DNA from: an uncultured Clostridia bacterium
GTDB taxonomy: Bacteria; Bacillota; Clostridia; Saccharofermentanales; Saccharofermentanaceae
Assembly: GCA_946403085.1 (NCBI GenBank)
Contig: CAMIYM010000004.1
Location: 1 to 64,000, forward strand
Length of the DNA: 64,000 nt
Direction of reading: 5' to 3'
The notes under the pieces: generated by a model
Seen by the model: only the letters and a program-made list of their open reading frames with translations
What the model was told of the DNA's origin: nothing
The model's database searches: none
Shown here: positions 25,354 to 34,884 of the stretch, piece after piece
Layout: each line of letters opens with the position of its first letter
Numbering within the stretch: position 1 is the stretch's first letter
Translations under genes and position numbers: made by a program

Positions 25354-27702
25354 ATGAAGACGGAATCCAAAGACAACAAGAAACTGTCTTTGTCGATAGC
25401 TGATATCGGCAGTGAGATCGAAGATGCAAAGGTTACTTGCATCAAGGTCTTCTGCCCGAGGAAAGCTAATAATTTCGTCTCGTTTCTTTGTGACGGAAGG
25501 TTCACCGTAGCAGGCAAATCCAAAGTTGATATTGTCGAGGGCGGCACTTACATAATCTCCGGAAAAGTTACAGAGTGGAATAACAGACCTCAAGTTACTC
25601 TTAAGAAGATCAGTATGGATGAAGAGGCAGGGGATACTCTGCTTATAGCTTCATTTCTGGCAGATAATATCTCAGGTCTTGGCAAGACTACTTCGGAGGC
25701 TCTGGCAGAGAGGTTCGGCAGGGAGATCCTTAAAGTTCTTACCGAAACCCCTGAACTTGCTTCTTCAGAAGTAAAAGGGTTGGCCCAATCGAGAGCATTG
25801 GCTGTCTGCGACCAGATCACACAGGAATATGAATTCTTTGAGCAGGGATTAGAGGCAAAGCTCATGGGCTTTTCGCAGGCTCAGATCAAGATGCTTAAGA
25901 ATACAGACAGACTTGACTGTGAAGATATCAGGAAGACTCCATATTCGCTTATGGGACATGGAATAGCAGGATTTGAACTCCTTGACAGGATCGCACTTGG
26001 AGAAGGCATGGCGATTACTGCAAAGGAGAGGATAGCTGCAGCTTTATATCAGTCCTGCATGTATCTTCATGAGGAGACAAAGTCCACCGCATTGCTTCCT
26101 CAGGATGTCAGGAAAAGAGCTTTGGAGTATGTTAACAACAATGAATCCAAGATAACTTCAGATCAGTTCTCTGAGGTCTTCAGGGACGCTGCTGAACTGG
26201 CAATAAGCGATAAGAAGATCGCAGTATATAAGTATGATAACGGCAAGTGTGCTGTATGTGATGTTGAAGATACTGAAGCGCATTTTGCGACCATGAGTTA
26301 TTTTGCATCTGAACTCGAGATCGAACGCAGGCTTAACAGGATGCTCAATACCAGGATTGATCCGCCGCCGAGAGATGAGAGCGACAGGATCTTAAAGGAA
26401 GTGGCATCGGACCTGGGCATAATTTCGGACAAGTCCCAGCTCGAGGCATTATATCTTTGCATGTACAGCCCGATCAGTGTCATCACCGGAGGTCCCGGTA
26501 CAGGCAAGACCACTATTATGGGAGTTCTTGGAGAATACTTCAGAAGGAATAAGATAAGCTGTGTATTTGCTGCTCCTACAGGAAGAGCTGCGAAAAAACT
26601 CTCTGAAGCATGCGGAAGTGAAGCTTCAACTATTCATAGACTCCTAGGCGTAAGAAGGACTGTCAATACGGATGATGAAGATCTCCTTCCTGACGATAAG
26701 GCGGGGCAGTACAACAGCCTTCTTTTCGCGCATGGAAAAGATAATCCGATCGTATGCAGGGTCATAGTAATCGATGAGATGTCCATGGTAGATACAATGC
26801 TTTTCAGACATCTTCTTGATGCTGTGGACAAAGGTACTTCGCTCATCCTTGTCGGCGATCCGGATCAGCTTCCGTCTGTCGGGTGCGGCGATATATTGAG
26901 AGATCTATTGTCTTGCGGTTCTATCCCTAAGATCAGACTCGATGCTCTTCACAGACAATCTGATGACGGTACCATTGCTTCAAATGCAAATCTCATACTT
27001 GAAGGCTCAGAGCCAAAGAGTTCAGGTGACGACTTTGAAGTCATAAGCTGCAAGACGGAAGAGGAAGCGCAGGAGACCATTGCAAGACTTGTGATCGAGC
27101 ATAAAGATGAAGATCTTATCTGTCTTACTCCGACCAAGAATGAGAATGTTGCTCTGGGTACTGTACAGCTTAATAAGCTGATCCAGGCTTTGGAGGATAA
27201 AGACGACCTGAAGGTCATCAAGCGTGGTCAAAGCCTCGTCCTTCATATTGGCGACAAGGTAATGCAGAACAAGAATGATTACTCAACAGAATGGATAGAT
27301 CCTGTGACGGGTGAGGTCTTGCAGGGTATATTTAATGGTGAGCTTGGAGTGATAAGCGATATAGATCCTTTGAAAGGCAGTGTTACCATAACTTTTGATG
27401 AAGGTAAGACTGCAGAATACAAAGGAAAACTTCTGGAGAATATCGATCTTGCTTATGCCGTAACGGTGCATAAGTCACAGGGCTGTGAGTTCGACAGGGT
27501 AATAATCGCTTTGGGTAAGATGAATGCGCTTTTGTATAAGCGCAGCCTTCTTTATACGGCGGTGACTAGAGGCAAGATGAATGTCACTATAGTCGAATTG
27601 GAAGGTACGCTCCAGAAGTTCTTAAAGGCACCGAAAGGTGAGGTCAGACAGACGTGCCTTAAGGACTTGCTTATGACCGTAGATTTCCGCCGGAACAGGT
27701 AA
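25354..27702 (+). CDS. recD2: RecD2-type ATP-dependent DNA helicase
   Basis: The 782-residue superfamily 1 helicase has the RecD2/TraA layout: an N-terminal OB-like domain (about 1-90), helix-hairpin-helix region near 100-200, Walker A GGPGTGKT at about 379-386, APTGRAAKK, VIDEMSMVD, GDPDQLPSVG and the C-terminal AVTVHKSQGCEF. RecD2 proteins are stand-alone 5'-3' helicases found in bacteria without RecBC, with roles in DNA repair. The stop codon overlaps the ATG of the following comF gene by one base. Confidence 0.95.
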   Translation: MKTESKDNKKLSLSIADIGSEIEDAKVTCIKVFCPRKANNFVSFLCDGRFTVAGKSKVDIVEGGTYIISGKVTEWNNRPQVTLKKISMDEEAGDTLLIASFLADNISGLGKTTSEALAERFGREILKVLTETPELASSEVKGLAQSRALAVCDQITQEYEFFEQGLEAKLMGFSQAQIKMLKNTDRLDCEDIRKTPYSLMGHGIAGFELLDRIALGEGMAITAKERIAAALYQSCMYLHEETKSTALLPQDVRKRALEYVNNNESKITSDQFSEVFRDAAELAISDKKIAVYKYDNGKCAVCDVEDTEAHFATMSYFASELEIERRLNRMLNTRIDPPPRDESDRILKEVASDLGIISDKSQLEALYLCMYSPISVITGGPGTGKTTIMGVLGEYFRRNKISCVFAAPTGRAAKKLSEACGSEASTIHRLLGVRRTVNTDDEDLLPDDKAGQYNSLLFAHGKDNPIVCRVIVIDEMSMVDTMLFRHLLDAVDKGTSLILVGDPDQLPSVGCGDILRDLLSCGSIPKIRLDALHRQSDDGTIASNANLILEGSEPKSSGDDFEVISCKTEEEAQETIARLVIEHKDEDLICLTPTKNENVALGTVQLNKLIQALEDKDDLKVIKRGQSLVLHIGDKVMQNKNDYSTEWIDPVTGEVLQGIFNGELGVISDIDPLKGSVTITFDEGKTAEYKGKLLENIDLAYAVTVHKSQGCEFDRVIIALGKMNALLYKRSLLYTAVTRGKMNVTIVELEGTLQKFLKAPKGEVRQTCLKDLLMTVDFRRNR

Positions 27703-28511
27703 TGTCAGGAAACGGCGGCAAGACGTTAAGAACAGTTATTCCAAAAGAGTTAAGAGATGCATTAAAGGGGGCGGTCGATCTTATCCTTCCTTTCAGATGC
27801 AGTATCTGCGGAAGTGTATCCGATACAGAAGGCAGGTTCGGAAACTACGACAGACTGTACCGTTCTTTGTATGGCAGTAAGAATGAACTTCACATATGCG
27901 GAAAGTGTTTATCCGGGCTTACCATCAATGATGAGGATAAGAGATGGTTCCTGTGCTTGTCTGAGCCTGTTGAGAATGACCCTTGTCCGGGACTTGCCCT
28001 TTATATGCCGTTTACATACAAGGGGATAGTAGATATAGCTGTTCCAAGGATCAAGTTCGGAAAGAACATAGAGCTTGCCAGGCTGTTCGGTGCGGTTCTT
28101 GGCACATGTGTATCTGATGAGGGCATCAGGGCTGACCTAATTGTTCCTGTTCCGCTGTCGGATTCAAGACTTAAGGAAAGAGGATTCAATCAGGCCAAAG
28201 AGATAGCAGAGCCTGTGGCAAGGATAAATAATATCCCGCTTGCAGATGATTGTCTTATCAGGATACGGGATACAAAACGACAATCCGAGATAAGTGAAGA
28301 AAGCAAAAGAGCCAATAATGTTAAGGGCGCTTTTTCAGTAAGTGATAAGTGGGATATTTCAGGTCTTAGGGTAGTGATAGTTGATGATGTCGCCACAACC
28401 GGTGCTACGCTTCACGAAGCTGCCAAGGCCTTGTATAAAGCAGGAGCCGCTAAGGTATTATGCATTGCTTTTGCAGGAAACAGAGCTGTTAAAAATGCCG
28501 AACCATATTGA
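27702..28511 (+). CDS. ComF-family phosphoribosyltransferase-like protein
   Basis: The 269-residue protein has the N-terminal zinc-ribbon cysteines (FRCSICGS and HICGKCLSG) and a C-terminal phosphoribosyltransferase fold with VPVPLSDSRLKERGFNQA and the PRPP loop VVIVDDVATTGATL (about 223-236). ComF is required for DNA uptake during transformation in Bacillus; its relatives are widespread. Here it is translationally coupled to recD2 (TAATG overlap), a helicase that could act on incoming or damaged DNA. Confidence 0.92.
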   Translation: MSGNGGKTLRTVIPKELRDALKGAVDLILPFRCSICGSVSDTEGRFGNYDRLYRSLYGSKNELHICGKCLSGLTINDEDKRWFLCLSEPVENDPCPGLALYMPFTYKGIVDIAVPRIKFGKNIELARLFGAVLGTCVSDEGIRADLIVPVPLSDSRLKERGFNQAKEIAEPVARINNIPLADDCLIRIRDTKRQSEISEESKRANNVKGAFSVSDKWDISGLRVVIVDDVATTGATLHEAAKALYKAGAAKVLCIAFAGNRAVKNAEPY

Positions 28512-28571
28512 TGCAAGAATATTAATACTTTTGATGCCGATTGGATGAAACTGTATTTTAGTATAAAAATG

Positions 28572-28594
28572 ACTTCAAGTATTTTGAAGTTTTC
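28572..28594 (+). terminator. Weak terminator after recD2-comF
   Basis: ACTTCAA at 28572-28578 pairs with TTGAAGT at 28584-28590, followed by TTTTCT. The stem is AT-rich, so efficiency may be modest. Confidence 0.5.
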
Positions 28595-28640
28595 TGTTGG
28601 GGATTTTTGGAATTCATTTTGCAAGTAGAAGGAGGGGATT

Positions 28641-31028
28641 ATGAGGAAGTATAAGCTTTTTGCCATTGTTATGGTTATTGTTATGCTGATGCCTATGCTT
28701 ATGTCATGTCAATCAGGCGGTAAAAAGAATGCTGTAGTCAAAGCGGATGATCCGTGGTTCGATTCAAACAGATTCATGCTGAATAAAAATATGCCGGATC
28801 TCGATCTTTTCACAATGGATAATATATTCGTAAGTGATAACAGATTGTTTTACTGTTTATGTAAATCATATAATCTGGGTGCTTCATACGAAACGACCAT
28901 TTATTCATTTGATTTCGATGGAAAACAGATCAATAAATGTGATGTCAAGTTTTCAGATGAAACTGAAATCCTTACTCCGAGATATTTAGATGCTGATCCT
29001 GAAGGGAAGAATATATCAGCAATTGCTAGAGTCAAATCTGGAGGCAAGTTTTTTGAGGCAAGCTTTGTTATTGATGCTGAGACTGGATGTGCTTCCGGAG
29101 TCAAAGAATTATTTAGCGGCAAGGCCAAAGCAGTGAAGAAGGCTGATAGTGATGTCTGGGCTGTTTCCCGTGCAAAAGACTATATGGTTGTGGTGCTTAG
29201 TAATTTCTCTTTTCAGCGAATGGAGTATCAGTTGCTGCTCTATAAGAACATGGAATTTGTTACAGAGCTGGATCTGTCTACAGTAAAACTGGACGTTCTG
29301 CTCGATGGCGTTTCTCAAAGTGCAGGAGGAGATTCTATTAATCTGGTAGGCTCCGGCGGCGGTGAAACATACATCATGGAGTTTGATGTTTCGAGCGGAA
29401 AACTTAAGAGTAAGAAAAGTGTTATTCCATCAGAAGAAAACGCAGTTAACATTGCAGAATACCAATCCACATATAACGGTGATCTCTGCAAGATCGATTC
29501 TTACGGCAATATTGTTAAATTGGATATTAGTACTATGACTCCGAAGACGGTCGTAGATACTAACTGGTACACACCACATTTTTACTCTAATCCGAAACCT
29601 GATTCTGATGATTTTATGAGTACCAGTATTCTTAGTTGTACTGATGAAAGAACGGTAATCCTTGACGCTATTCATTCTCCATACGGAATGGAGGATTACA
29701 GAAATTATAAATGGATAACAGTCGTTAAAAAGGCTGACAAGAATCCGCATGTCGGCAAAAAGATCATTGAACTGGCGCTTCCGCCGCAGGCGGGTGTGAC
29801 AGAATACCTTTCTAATTCTATCTCCGAGTTCAATAAGACCGATAATGAGTATTTGATCAGGATCTGGAACAAGTATAAATCCGGATTTGTAATGGGCAGG
29901 GAATTTGGAAATCCGGATGAATATGATCAGAAATTATTCCAAATGATCCAGGAACTAAAAGGCGGAGATGCTCCAGATATTATTATAGGCATTCAGAAAA
30001 ACTACGCGATGCGTGATGATGTTTTCATGGACCTTACAGGATTATTAAGTCCCGAAGTTCTTGAGAAACAATATGTCAACATCTTTGATGCTGCAAAGAT
30101 CAATGGAAAGCAGTATTTCCTGCCGGTTACCATAAGGATCGAAGGTTTGGTTACAGAGGCAGATCTTTTAAAAGACGGTGCTGTCGGAATCACTTTTGCT
30201 GATTTCGAAAAAATGGTGAAGGAAAAGCTTCATGGTATCTCACCATATGATTATCCGAAATCGGCTTATGATAATAAGACCTCATTCTTGTTATCGTGCA
30301 TTGATACAAAGAAAGCCATTGAAGGTGATAAGATCGATTTCGGAACAGAACAGTTCCGTGCCGCAGTCGAATACGCAAAGACGAACTTTCAGTATGATGA
30401 TATATTAAGTGTCCCGCCCGAACATATTAATGACTGGGAACACAGACATAGAACTGACTGTTATTATGCCAGGATCGACAATTACCTTTCCTTTGTGCGT
30501 GCATGCAACAGAATGAAAGGACATTTTAAGATCATAGGAACACCGTCAGTTGATGCTGCCGGACCGAGATTTGAAGCTATTGAGACCATTTCTGTATCAG
30601 CTGGAACAGATAATAAGGAAGGATGCGTAAAATTCCTGAATTATCTGTTTTCCGGCAAGGCTTTCGCCGGCACTGACTGTGAATTCAAGGATATCGTAAC
30701 GAATAAAGAGATAATGGATAAAAACATAGAAACTCTTACCAGGCTTAACAATGAAGCATACGAAAAATACCTTGCATCGATCAGAAGTGGTGCGATAAAG
30801 GTTCCGGGATATATTGAAAGTGCTGAGGGGGATAAGAGGTCAACAGAAGATATGCAGGAAAGCTTTAAGAATAGTATGTCAACAATTTCAACGTACTATT
30901 ATGAGGATGCCAGGATCACCGGTTTTGTAACTGAAGAACTGCAGCCTTATTATGCCGGTGACCGTTCGCTGGATGATGTCATAAAGTATATAAATGACAG
31001 AACGACCAAATACGTCAGAGAGATGTAA
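28641..31028 (+). CDS. Large lipoprotein with C-terminal solute-binding-like domain (paralogue of 61112-63463)
   Basis: A lipoprotein signal peptide (MRKYKLFAIVMVIVMLMPML, lipobox LMSC) predicts membrane anchoring outside the cell. Residues about 40-370 are a beta-rich region, perhaps a propeller; residues about 375-795 look like an extracellular solute-binding protein of the sugar ABC type (SISEFNKTDNEYLIRI, GGDAPDIIIG, GKQYFLPV). No permease or ATPase gene is nearby, so transport is not implied; it may be a sensor or scaffold. AGGAGG precedes the ATG and a strong terminator follows, so it is a single-gene unit. The same domain order is found in the second copy near the right edge. Confidence 0.75.
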   Translation: MRKYKLFAIVMVIVMLMPMLMSCQSGGKKNAVVKADDPWFDSNRFMLNKNMPDLDLFTMDNIFVSDNRLFYCLCKSYNLGASYETTIYSFDFDGKQINKCDVKFSDETEILTPRYLDADPEGKNISAIARVKSGGKFFEASFVIDAETGCASGVKELFSGKAKAVKKADSDVWAVSRAKDYMVVVLSNFSFQRMEYQLLLYKNMEFVTELDLSTVKLDVLLDGVSQSAGGDSINLVGSGGGETYIMEFDVSSGKLKSKKSVIPSEENAVNIAEYQSTYNGDLCKIDSYGNIVKLDISTMTPKTVVDTNWYTPHFYSNPKPDSDDFMSTSILSCTDERTVILDAIHSPYGMEDYRNYKWITVVKKADKNPHVGKKIIELALPPQAGVTEYLSNSISEFNKTDNEYLIRIWNKYKSGFVMGREFGNPDEYDQKLFQMIQELKGGDAPDIIIGIQKNYAMRDDVFMDLTGLLSPEVLEKQYVNIFDAAKINGKQYFLPVTIRIEGLVTEADLLKDGAVGITFADFEKMVKEKLHGISPYDYPKSAYDNKTSFLLSCIDTKKAIEGDKIDFGTEQFRAAVEYAKTNFQYDDILSVPPEHINDWEHRHRTDCYYARIDNYLSFVRACNRMKGHFKIIGTPSVDAAGPRFEAIETISVSAGTDNKEGCVKFLNYLFSGKAFAGTDCEFKDIVTNKEIMDKNIETLTRLNNEAYEKYLASIRSGAIKVPGYIESAEGDKRSTEDMQESFKNSMSTISTYYYEDARITGFVTEELQPYYAGDRSLDDVIKYINDRTTKYVREM

Positions 31029-31056
31029 GTCCTTAATTAAAAGCATACAACCAAAA

Positions 31057-31087
31057 AAGAGGTTGGAGGATTCTCCAACCTCTTTAA
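31057..31087 (+). terminator. Terminator after lipoprotein gene
   Basis: A perfect 12-bp stem (AAGAGGTTGGAG and its complement, 31057-31068 and 31073-31084) with a 4-base loop and a short T-rich tail. The A run on the left would also let it work on the minus strand. Confidence 0.85.
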
Positions 31088-31283
31088 TATATTAAATAGC
31101 GGGTTTAATAGATTTGGTGGGAAGTATGAGATTGACTGCTTCATCGACTGGTATAATTAATTACACATTGCACAAAACAACGATTGAAAAATCTATCTTA
31201 GACAAATTGTAAAAAATATTGTATTTATTTACCACCAGATTAAACTTGAAGAAGTGTTTGGCTTTTGTTGGGAGGAAAGGAAT

Positions 31284-34200
31284 ATGTTAAGTTCCAGAGC
31301 AGCGAAGATAATCGTATTCGTTTTGTGTTCATCATTTGTAATTTCAATCATTCCACGAAGTCTTAACAACAAAGTCAAAGCAGACACCCATATCAATTAT
31401 AGTGGTGAAAAACAGTCATCAGATTGTTCTTACCGAAGCGTGGAAAAAGCGTCATTTACTGCTGAAGTGAAGACAACTAACAAGTGGTCTGGTCATTCCA
31501 ATATTGAAATAATGTTCAAGAATACGGGTAAGGAAACTATTCACGACTGGTATTTCACGTTTGATTTCAATTACATGATCGAGAATCCCGTCAACTGTTG
31601 TGTTATAGAGAATAAGGACAACCTTTACACCATAGGTAATAATGACTGGAATCAGGATATCCTGCCGGGTAAATCCGTAACTATTGGATTTACAGCTTCT
31701 TCCAGAGATGGAAGTGATATAAAGGAAATGCCCGTTTTTTATCTCCTCAATACAGAGACGGTTACATTAAAGAGCGGTGATCTTATATACAAATATGAGG
31801 AGTACTCAAACTGGTCTTCCGGTTTCGATGGAGCACTTATCCTTACAAACAAAACTAAAGAATCAATAAGAGACTGGACTATAACATTTGGTGCCAACAG
31901 ACCAATAACACAGGCAGATTCTTCGTTGTTAACCAATAACGCAGACGGCACATATGTTATCAATAACGATGGCAACAATCAAAACATCGCAAAAGGTCAA
32001 ACATATAGAATAGGAATCCGGGGCGGCTCTAACGACTCTTCTATAGCTTTTGCTCTTACAGATTATACTGTCACAGCCAAGAAGATGGCACTAAAGCTTA
32101 CTGACGATAAGGACAAGAATGGCATAGCAGATGTATTAGAAGTGGATTTTAACGGCGCTGTTACAGTCACACCTACAGAAATACCTACATCTACTCCGAC
32201 CGCAACTTCAACTCCTAGTGAGACAGCGACGCCTACGGCAACTAATAAACCAACATCTATACCTGTCACCAATACACCTACTAATACCTCAAGACCTACG
32301 TCAACAAATACTCCTAATCCATCAGTAACACAAAAGCCGACAGTAACGAACACTCCTACTTCAAAACCAACTATTACGACTGCTCCAACAGTTGAACCAA
32401 CTGTAACATCAGCACCGACGATTTTGCCAACGATGGTTGTTTCTGTTACGCCAACAAATACTGTTACGACGACTCCTGTGCCTACTGCTTCGACTACTGG
32501 TTTTCCTGATGACATAGATTATGAGAAGGATACTGATAAAGACGGATTGCCTGACGATCTGGAAGATTACTATGGAACTGATAAGAATAAAATAGATACT
32601 GATGGAGACGGTGTAAACGATTTATTTGAATTGATGCTGGAAACTGATCCTCTTACAAAAGATGACAACGGAAACAACGACTTTGATAACGATGGATTAA
32701 CAAATGCCAAGGAATCCCAACTCGGAACGGATCCTACAAATCGTGATTCAGATCTTGATGGCCTTACAGATGGTTATGAAGTCAATTTGTATGGTACTGA
32801 TCCCAAGAAATACGACACGGACGATGACGGAATAAGCGATGCAGGTGAAATAAGCTTAGGAAGCAATCCAAAATCGAAAGACAGTGACATTCAAAGACGT
32901 CAGACGTTGACGTACTATCCTAAAGCTGACGCGAAAATCAAAGGGGTAACAAGAATCGAGGTAAGTGGATACATCAGCGGATATATCGAAGAAAACACTA
33001 AGATCAGAGATATCTCTGATTCAGATCCGCATACGGCTTCGATTGATGCACTTGTCGGCATACCTGTTAGTATAGAAACAAGCGGCGAATTTGATGAGAT
33101 GATGATCAAATTCTACTACGAAGAAGGAGACTTTGATGAAGACGACCTGAGAGTATTATGGTATGACGAAGAAAACTTCCGATATGAAGTAATTGATGTA
33201 GAGAAAAGCAGGATCAATTATGATGCGAATTATTTCTATATCTATACAGACCACTTTTCTAAGTACATGCTGATCGATCAAGGAAAGTGGGTTAAGTCTT
33301 GGGCCAGTGGAATGCTTCAAGCAGGCGAAGCCAGTGCATTAAGTAATCACTATACCCTTGAAGGCTATAGAACGAGCATGAAAAACCTGCCTGACAGCGA
33401 TAAAGACGGATTGCCTGATGTTTTGGAAAAGAATGGTATGGTTACCAATATCGGTGCTTTGATCAGAACTAATCCCAATAATCCGGATACTGATGGTGAT
33501 GGATTAACAGATGGTTATGAAATGGGAGAATTATGCCTTACTAAATATGCGTATGAACTTGGCACGTTCCAATACTATGTCAGGTACTGGTATGCTGCGT
33601 ATGGTATGCGACCTGATGAATGGGTATTCTTCTGTATGAGATCCAATCCAACATTGAGCGACTCTGATGGAGATGATGCTACGGATGGTGAAGATGCGAC
33701 GCCAAATGAGAAAAATAAACCAATTAATTATATTTTGATTGGTATGGATAAACCTGAAGAAGATAAGATTTCGTGCATGAAACAGCCTTATATTGATGCG
33801 TTTATTAAACTTGGACAAGAAGTTGTTGTTTTAGAAATGTGTTATGGTTCAGATTATTATAAGAAAGCAAAGACTTTTTATGATTCGAACAAAAGTGATG
33901 ATGATCCGCCTTTTGCTGTGTATGTTTTAGCGAAAAGAACTTTTGAGTGGTTGAAATACGATTTAACTAAGCAAGAAATCAAAGCCAAGAAAAAAAATAC
34001 TTATGTAGACAAAATGATAATAATAGCGCATGGTTCCTATAATTGGATAGAGTTTATGCCTGATGATGACAATGGTTACATTTCCTCTGAAGATGTTATA
34101 AAAAATGTAAACCCAGCATGTAAGATTAATCTGCTTGATATTCAGGCTTGTTACTGCGCTAAGCCTGTAGGTTATACTTATAAAAATACTAATGGGAAAA

Positions 34201-34427
34201 CTATTAATACTACAACTTGTATTGCATATGAGTTTTTTAAGAAAAATAATATCCTAAAAGTTTATGCTTGGACTGATCAAGCATCATTTGAATTTGGACA
34301 GAATGTATCTATAATGGGAGCCTATGTAGAGTTTTATAATAAGGATACAGACGGAGTTGGTATGAGAGAGGTTAAATCATATTGGTATTTTTGGATATGG
34401 CCAGCATATAAACCATTGCAGTATTAA
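31284..34427 (+). CDS. Large secreted multidomain protein: CBM2-like, thrombospondin-3 repeats, caspase-like C terminus
   Basis: I choose ATG 31284 (GGGAGG eight bases upstream), giving 1047 residues with a signal peptide (KIIVFVLCSSFVISIIP). Two CBM2-like domains (about 53-146 and 166-253) are followed by a Thr/Pro linker (290-409), calcium-binding thrombospondin-3 repeats (DTDKDGLPDDLE and others, 414-536), a beta domain ending HFSKYMLID, more TSP3 repeats (about 702-800) and a C-terminal domain (813-1047). In that domain IIIAHG (His916) and DIQACYC (Cys956) are placed like the His/Cys dyad of clan CD (caspase-fold) peptidases. Polysaccharide binding is likely; protease activity is inferred. 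Confidence 0.75.
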   Translation: MLSSRAAKIIVFVLCSSFVISIIPRSLNNKVKADTHINYSGEKQSSDCSYRSVEKASFTAEVKTTNKWSGHSNIEIMFKNTGKETIHDWYFTFDFNYMIENPVNCCVIENKDNLYTIGNNDWNQDILPGKSVTIGFTASSRDGSDIKEMPVFYLLNTETVTLKSGDLIYKYEEYSNWSSGFDGALILTNKTKESIRDWTITFGANRPITQADSSLLTNNADGTYVINNDGNNQNIAKGQTYRIGIRGGSNDSSIAFALTDYTVTAKKMALKLTDDKDKNGIADVLEVDFNGAVTVTPTEIPTSTPTATSTPSETATPTATNKPTSIPVTNTPTNTSRPTSTNTPNPSVTQKPTVTNTPTSKPTITTAPTVEPTVTSAPTILPTMVVSVTPTNTVTTTPVPTASTTGFPDDIDYEKDTDKDGLPDDLEDYYGTDKNKIDTDGDGVNDLFELMLETDPLTKDDNGNNDFDNDGLTNAKESQLGTDPTNRDSDLDGLTDGYEVNLYGTDPKKYDTDDDGISDAGEISLGSNPKSKDSDIQRRQTLTYYPKADAKIKGVTRIEVSGYISGYIEENTKIRDISDSDPHTASIDALVGIPVSIETSGEFDEMMIKFYYEEGDFDEDDLRVLWYDEENFRYEVIDVEKSRINYDANYFYIYTDHFSKYMLIDQGKWVKSWASGMLQAGEASALSNHYTLEGYRTSMKNLPDSDKDGLPDVLEKNGMVTNIGALIRTNPNNPDTDGDGLTDGYEMGELCLTKYAYELGTFQYYVRYWYAAYGMRPDEWVFFCMRSNPTLSDSDGDDATDGEDATPNEKNKPINYILIGMDKPEEDKISCMKQPYIDAFIKLGQEVVVLEMCYGSDYYKKAKTFYDSNKSDDDPPFAVYVLAKRTFEWLKYDLTKQEIKAKKKNTYVDKMIIIAHGSYNWIEFMPDDDNGYISSEDVIKNVNPACKINLLDIQACYCAKPVGYTYKNTNGKTINTTTCIAYEFFKKNNILKVYAWTDQASFEFGQNVSIMGAYVEFYNKDTDGVGMREVKSYWYFWIWPAYKPLQY

Positions 34428-34470
34428 TCTATACTGAACGGAACAATGCTCATTTCCCCAGAGGTTTATT

Positions 34471-34812
34471 ATGAATAAACAAACTAACAATGACAAAAAA
34501 ACAGGCAAAAAAAAATATGTGATTATATTTCTTGTAGTTTTTTTGATTCTTTTTCTTTTGTTTCCGCGCAGATACACTTATCTGGATGGCGGTTCTGTAG
34601 CATACGGCAGTTTTGGATTTGGAATTATATACAAGGTAGAACAACGACATGGACTGCCCCAAACGGTTGATGCTGATGGTTATGGGTATTATGAGAACGG
34701 CACTGTTATTTCAATTTTCGGAATTGAGATTTATAACAATGCACACACGGATTATGATGATTTAGCTATTGCTCCTCACGATCCCAATAATGAAACATCT
34801 CCGCATAATTAG
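34471..34812 (+). CDS. Small membrane protein of unknown function
   Basis: A 113-residue protein with one N-terminal membrane helix (YVIIFLVVFLILFLLF) after a lysine-rich start and an extracytoplasmic part containing YLDGGSVAYGS, IIYKVEQRH and GTVISIFGIEIYNNA. This DGGS...Y.V...G..V.I.G.E pattern is shared by many small Firmicute membrane proteins without known role. It lies 43 bases after the large secreted protein; a partnership is possible but unproven. Confidence 0.65.
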   Translation: MNKQTNNDKKTGKKKYVIIFLVVFLILFLLFPRRYTYLDGGSVAYGSFGFGIIYKVEQRHGLPQTVDADGYGYYENGTVISIFGIEIYNNAHTDYDDLAIAPHDPNNETSPHN

Positions 34813-34884
34813 AGAATGGGTTTGTTGCTAAATGCTGTAAAAAAATGAAAGAAACAATATCGGATAAACTATACAGTTGCTAGT

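Noticed and set aside
31110..31180. Strong promoter for the large secreted protein (TTGACT ... TATAAT near 31131-31156)
   Set aside because: The spacer is only 14 bases, too short for a normal sigma-A promoter.
34471..34812. Immunity protein for the caspase-like secreted protein
   Set aside because: The sequence belongs to a common small membrane protein type; position alone does not support immunity.
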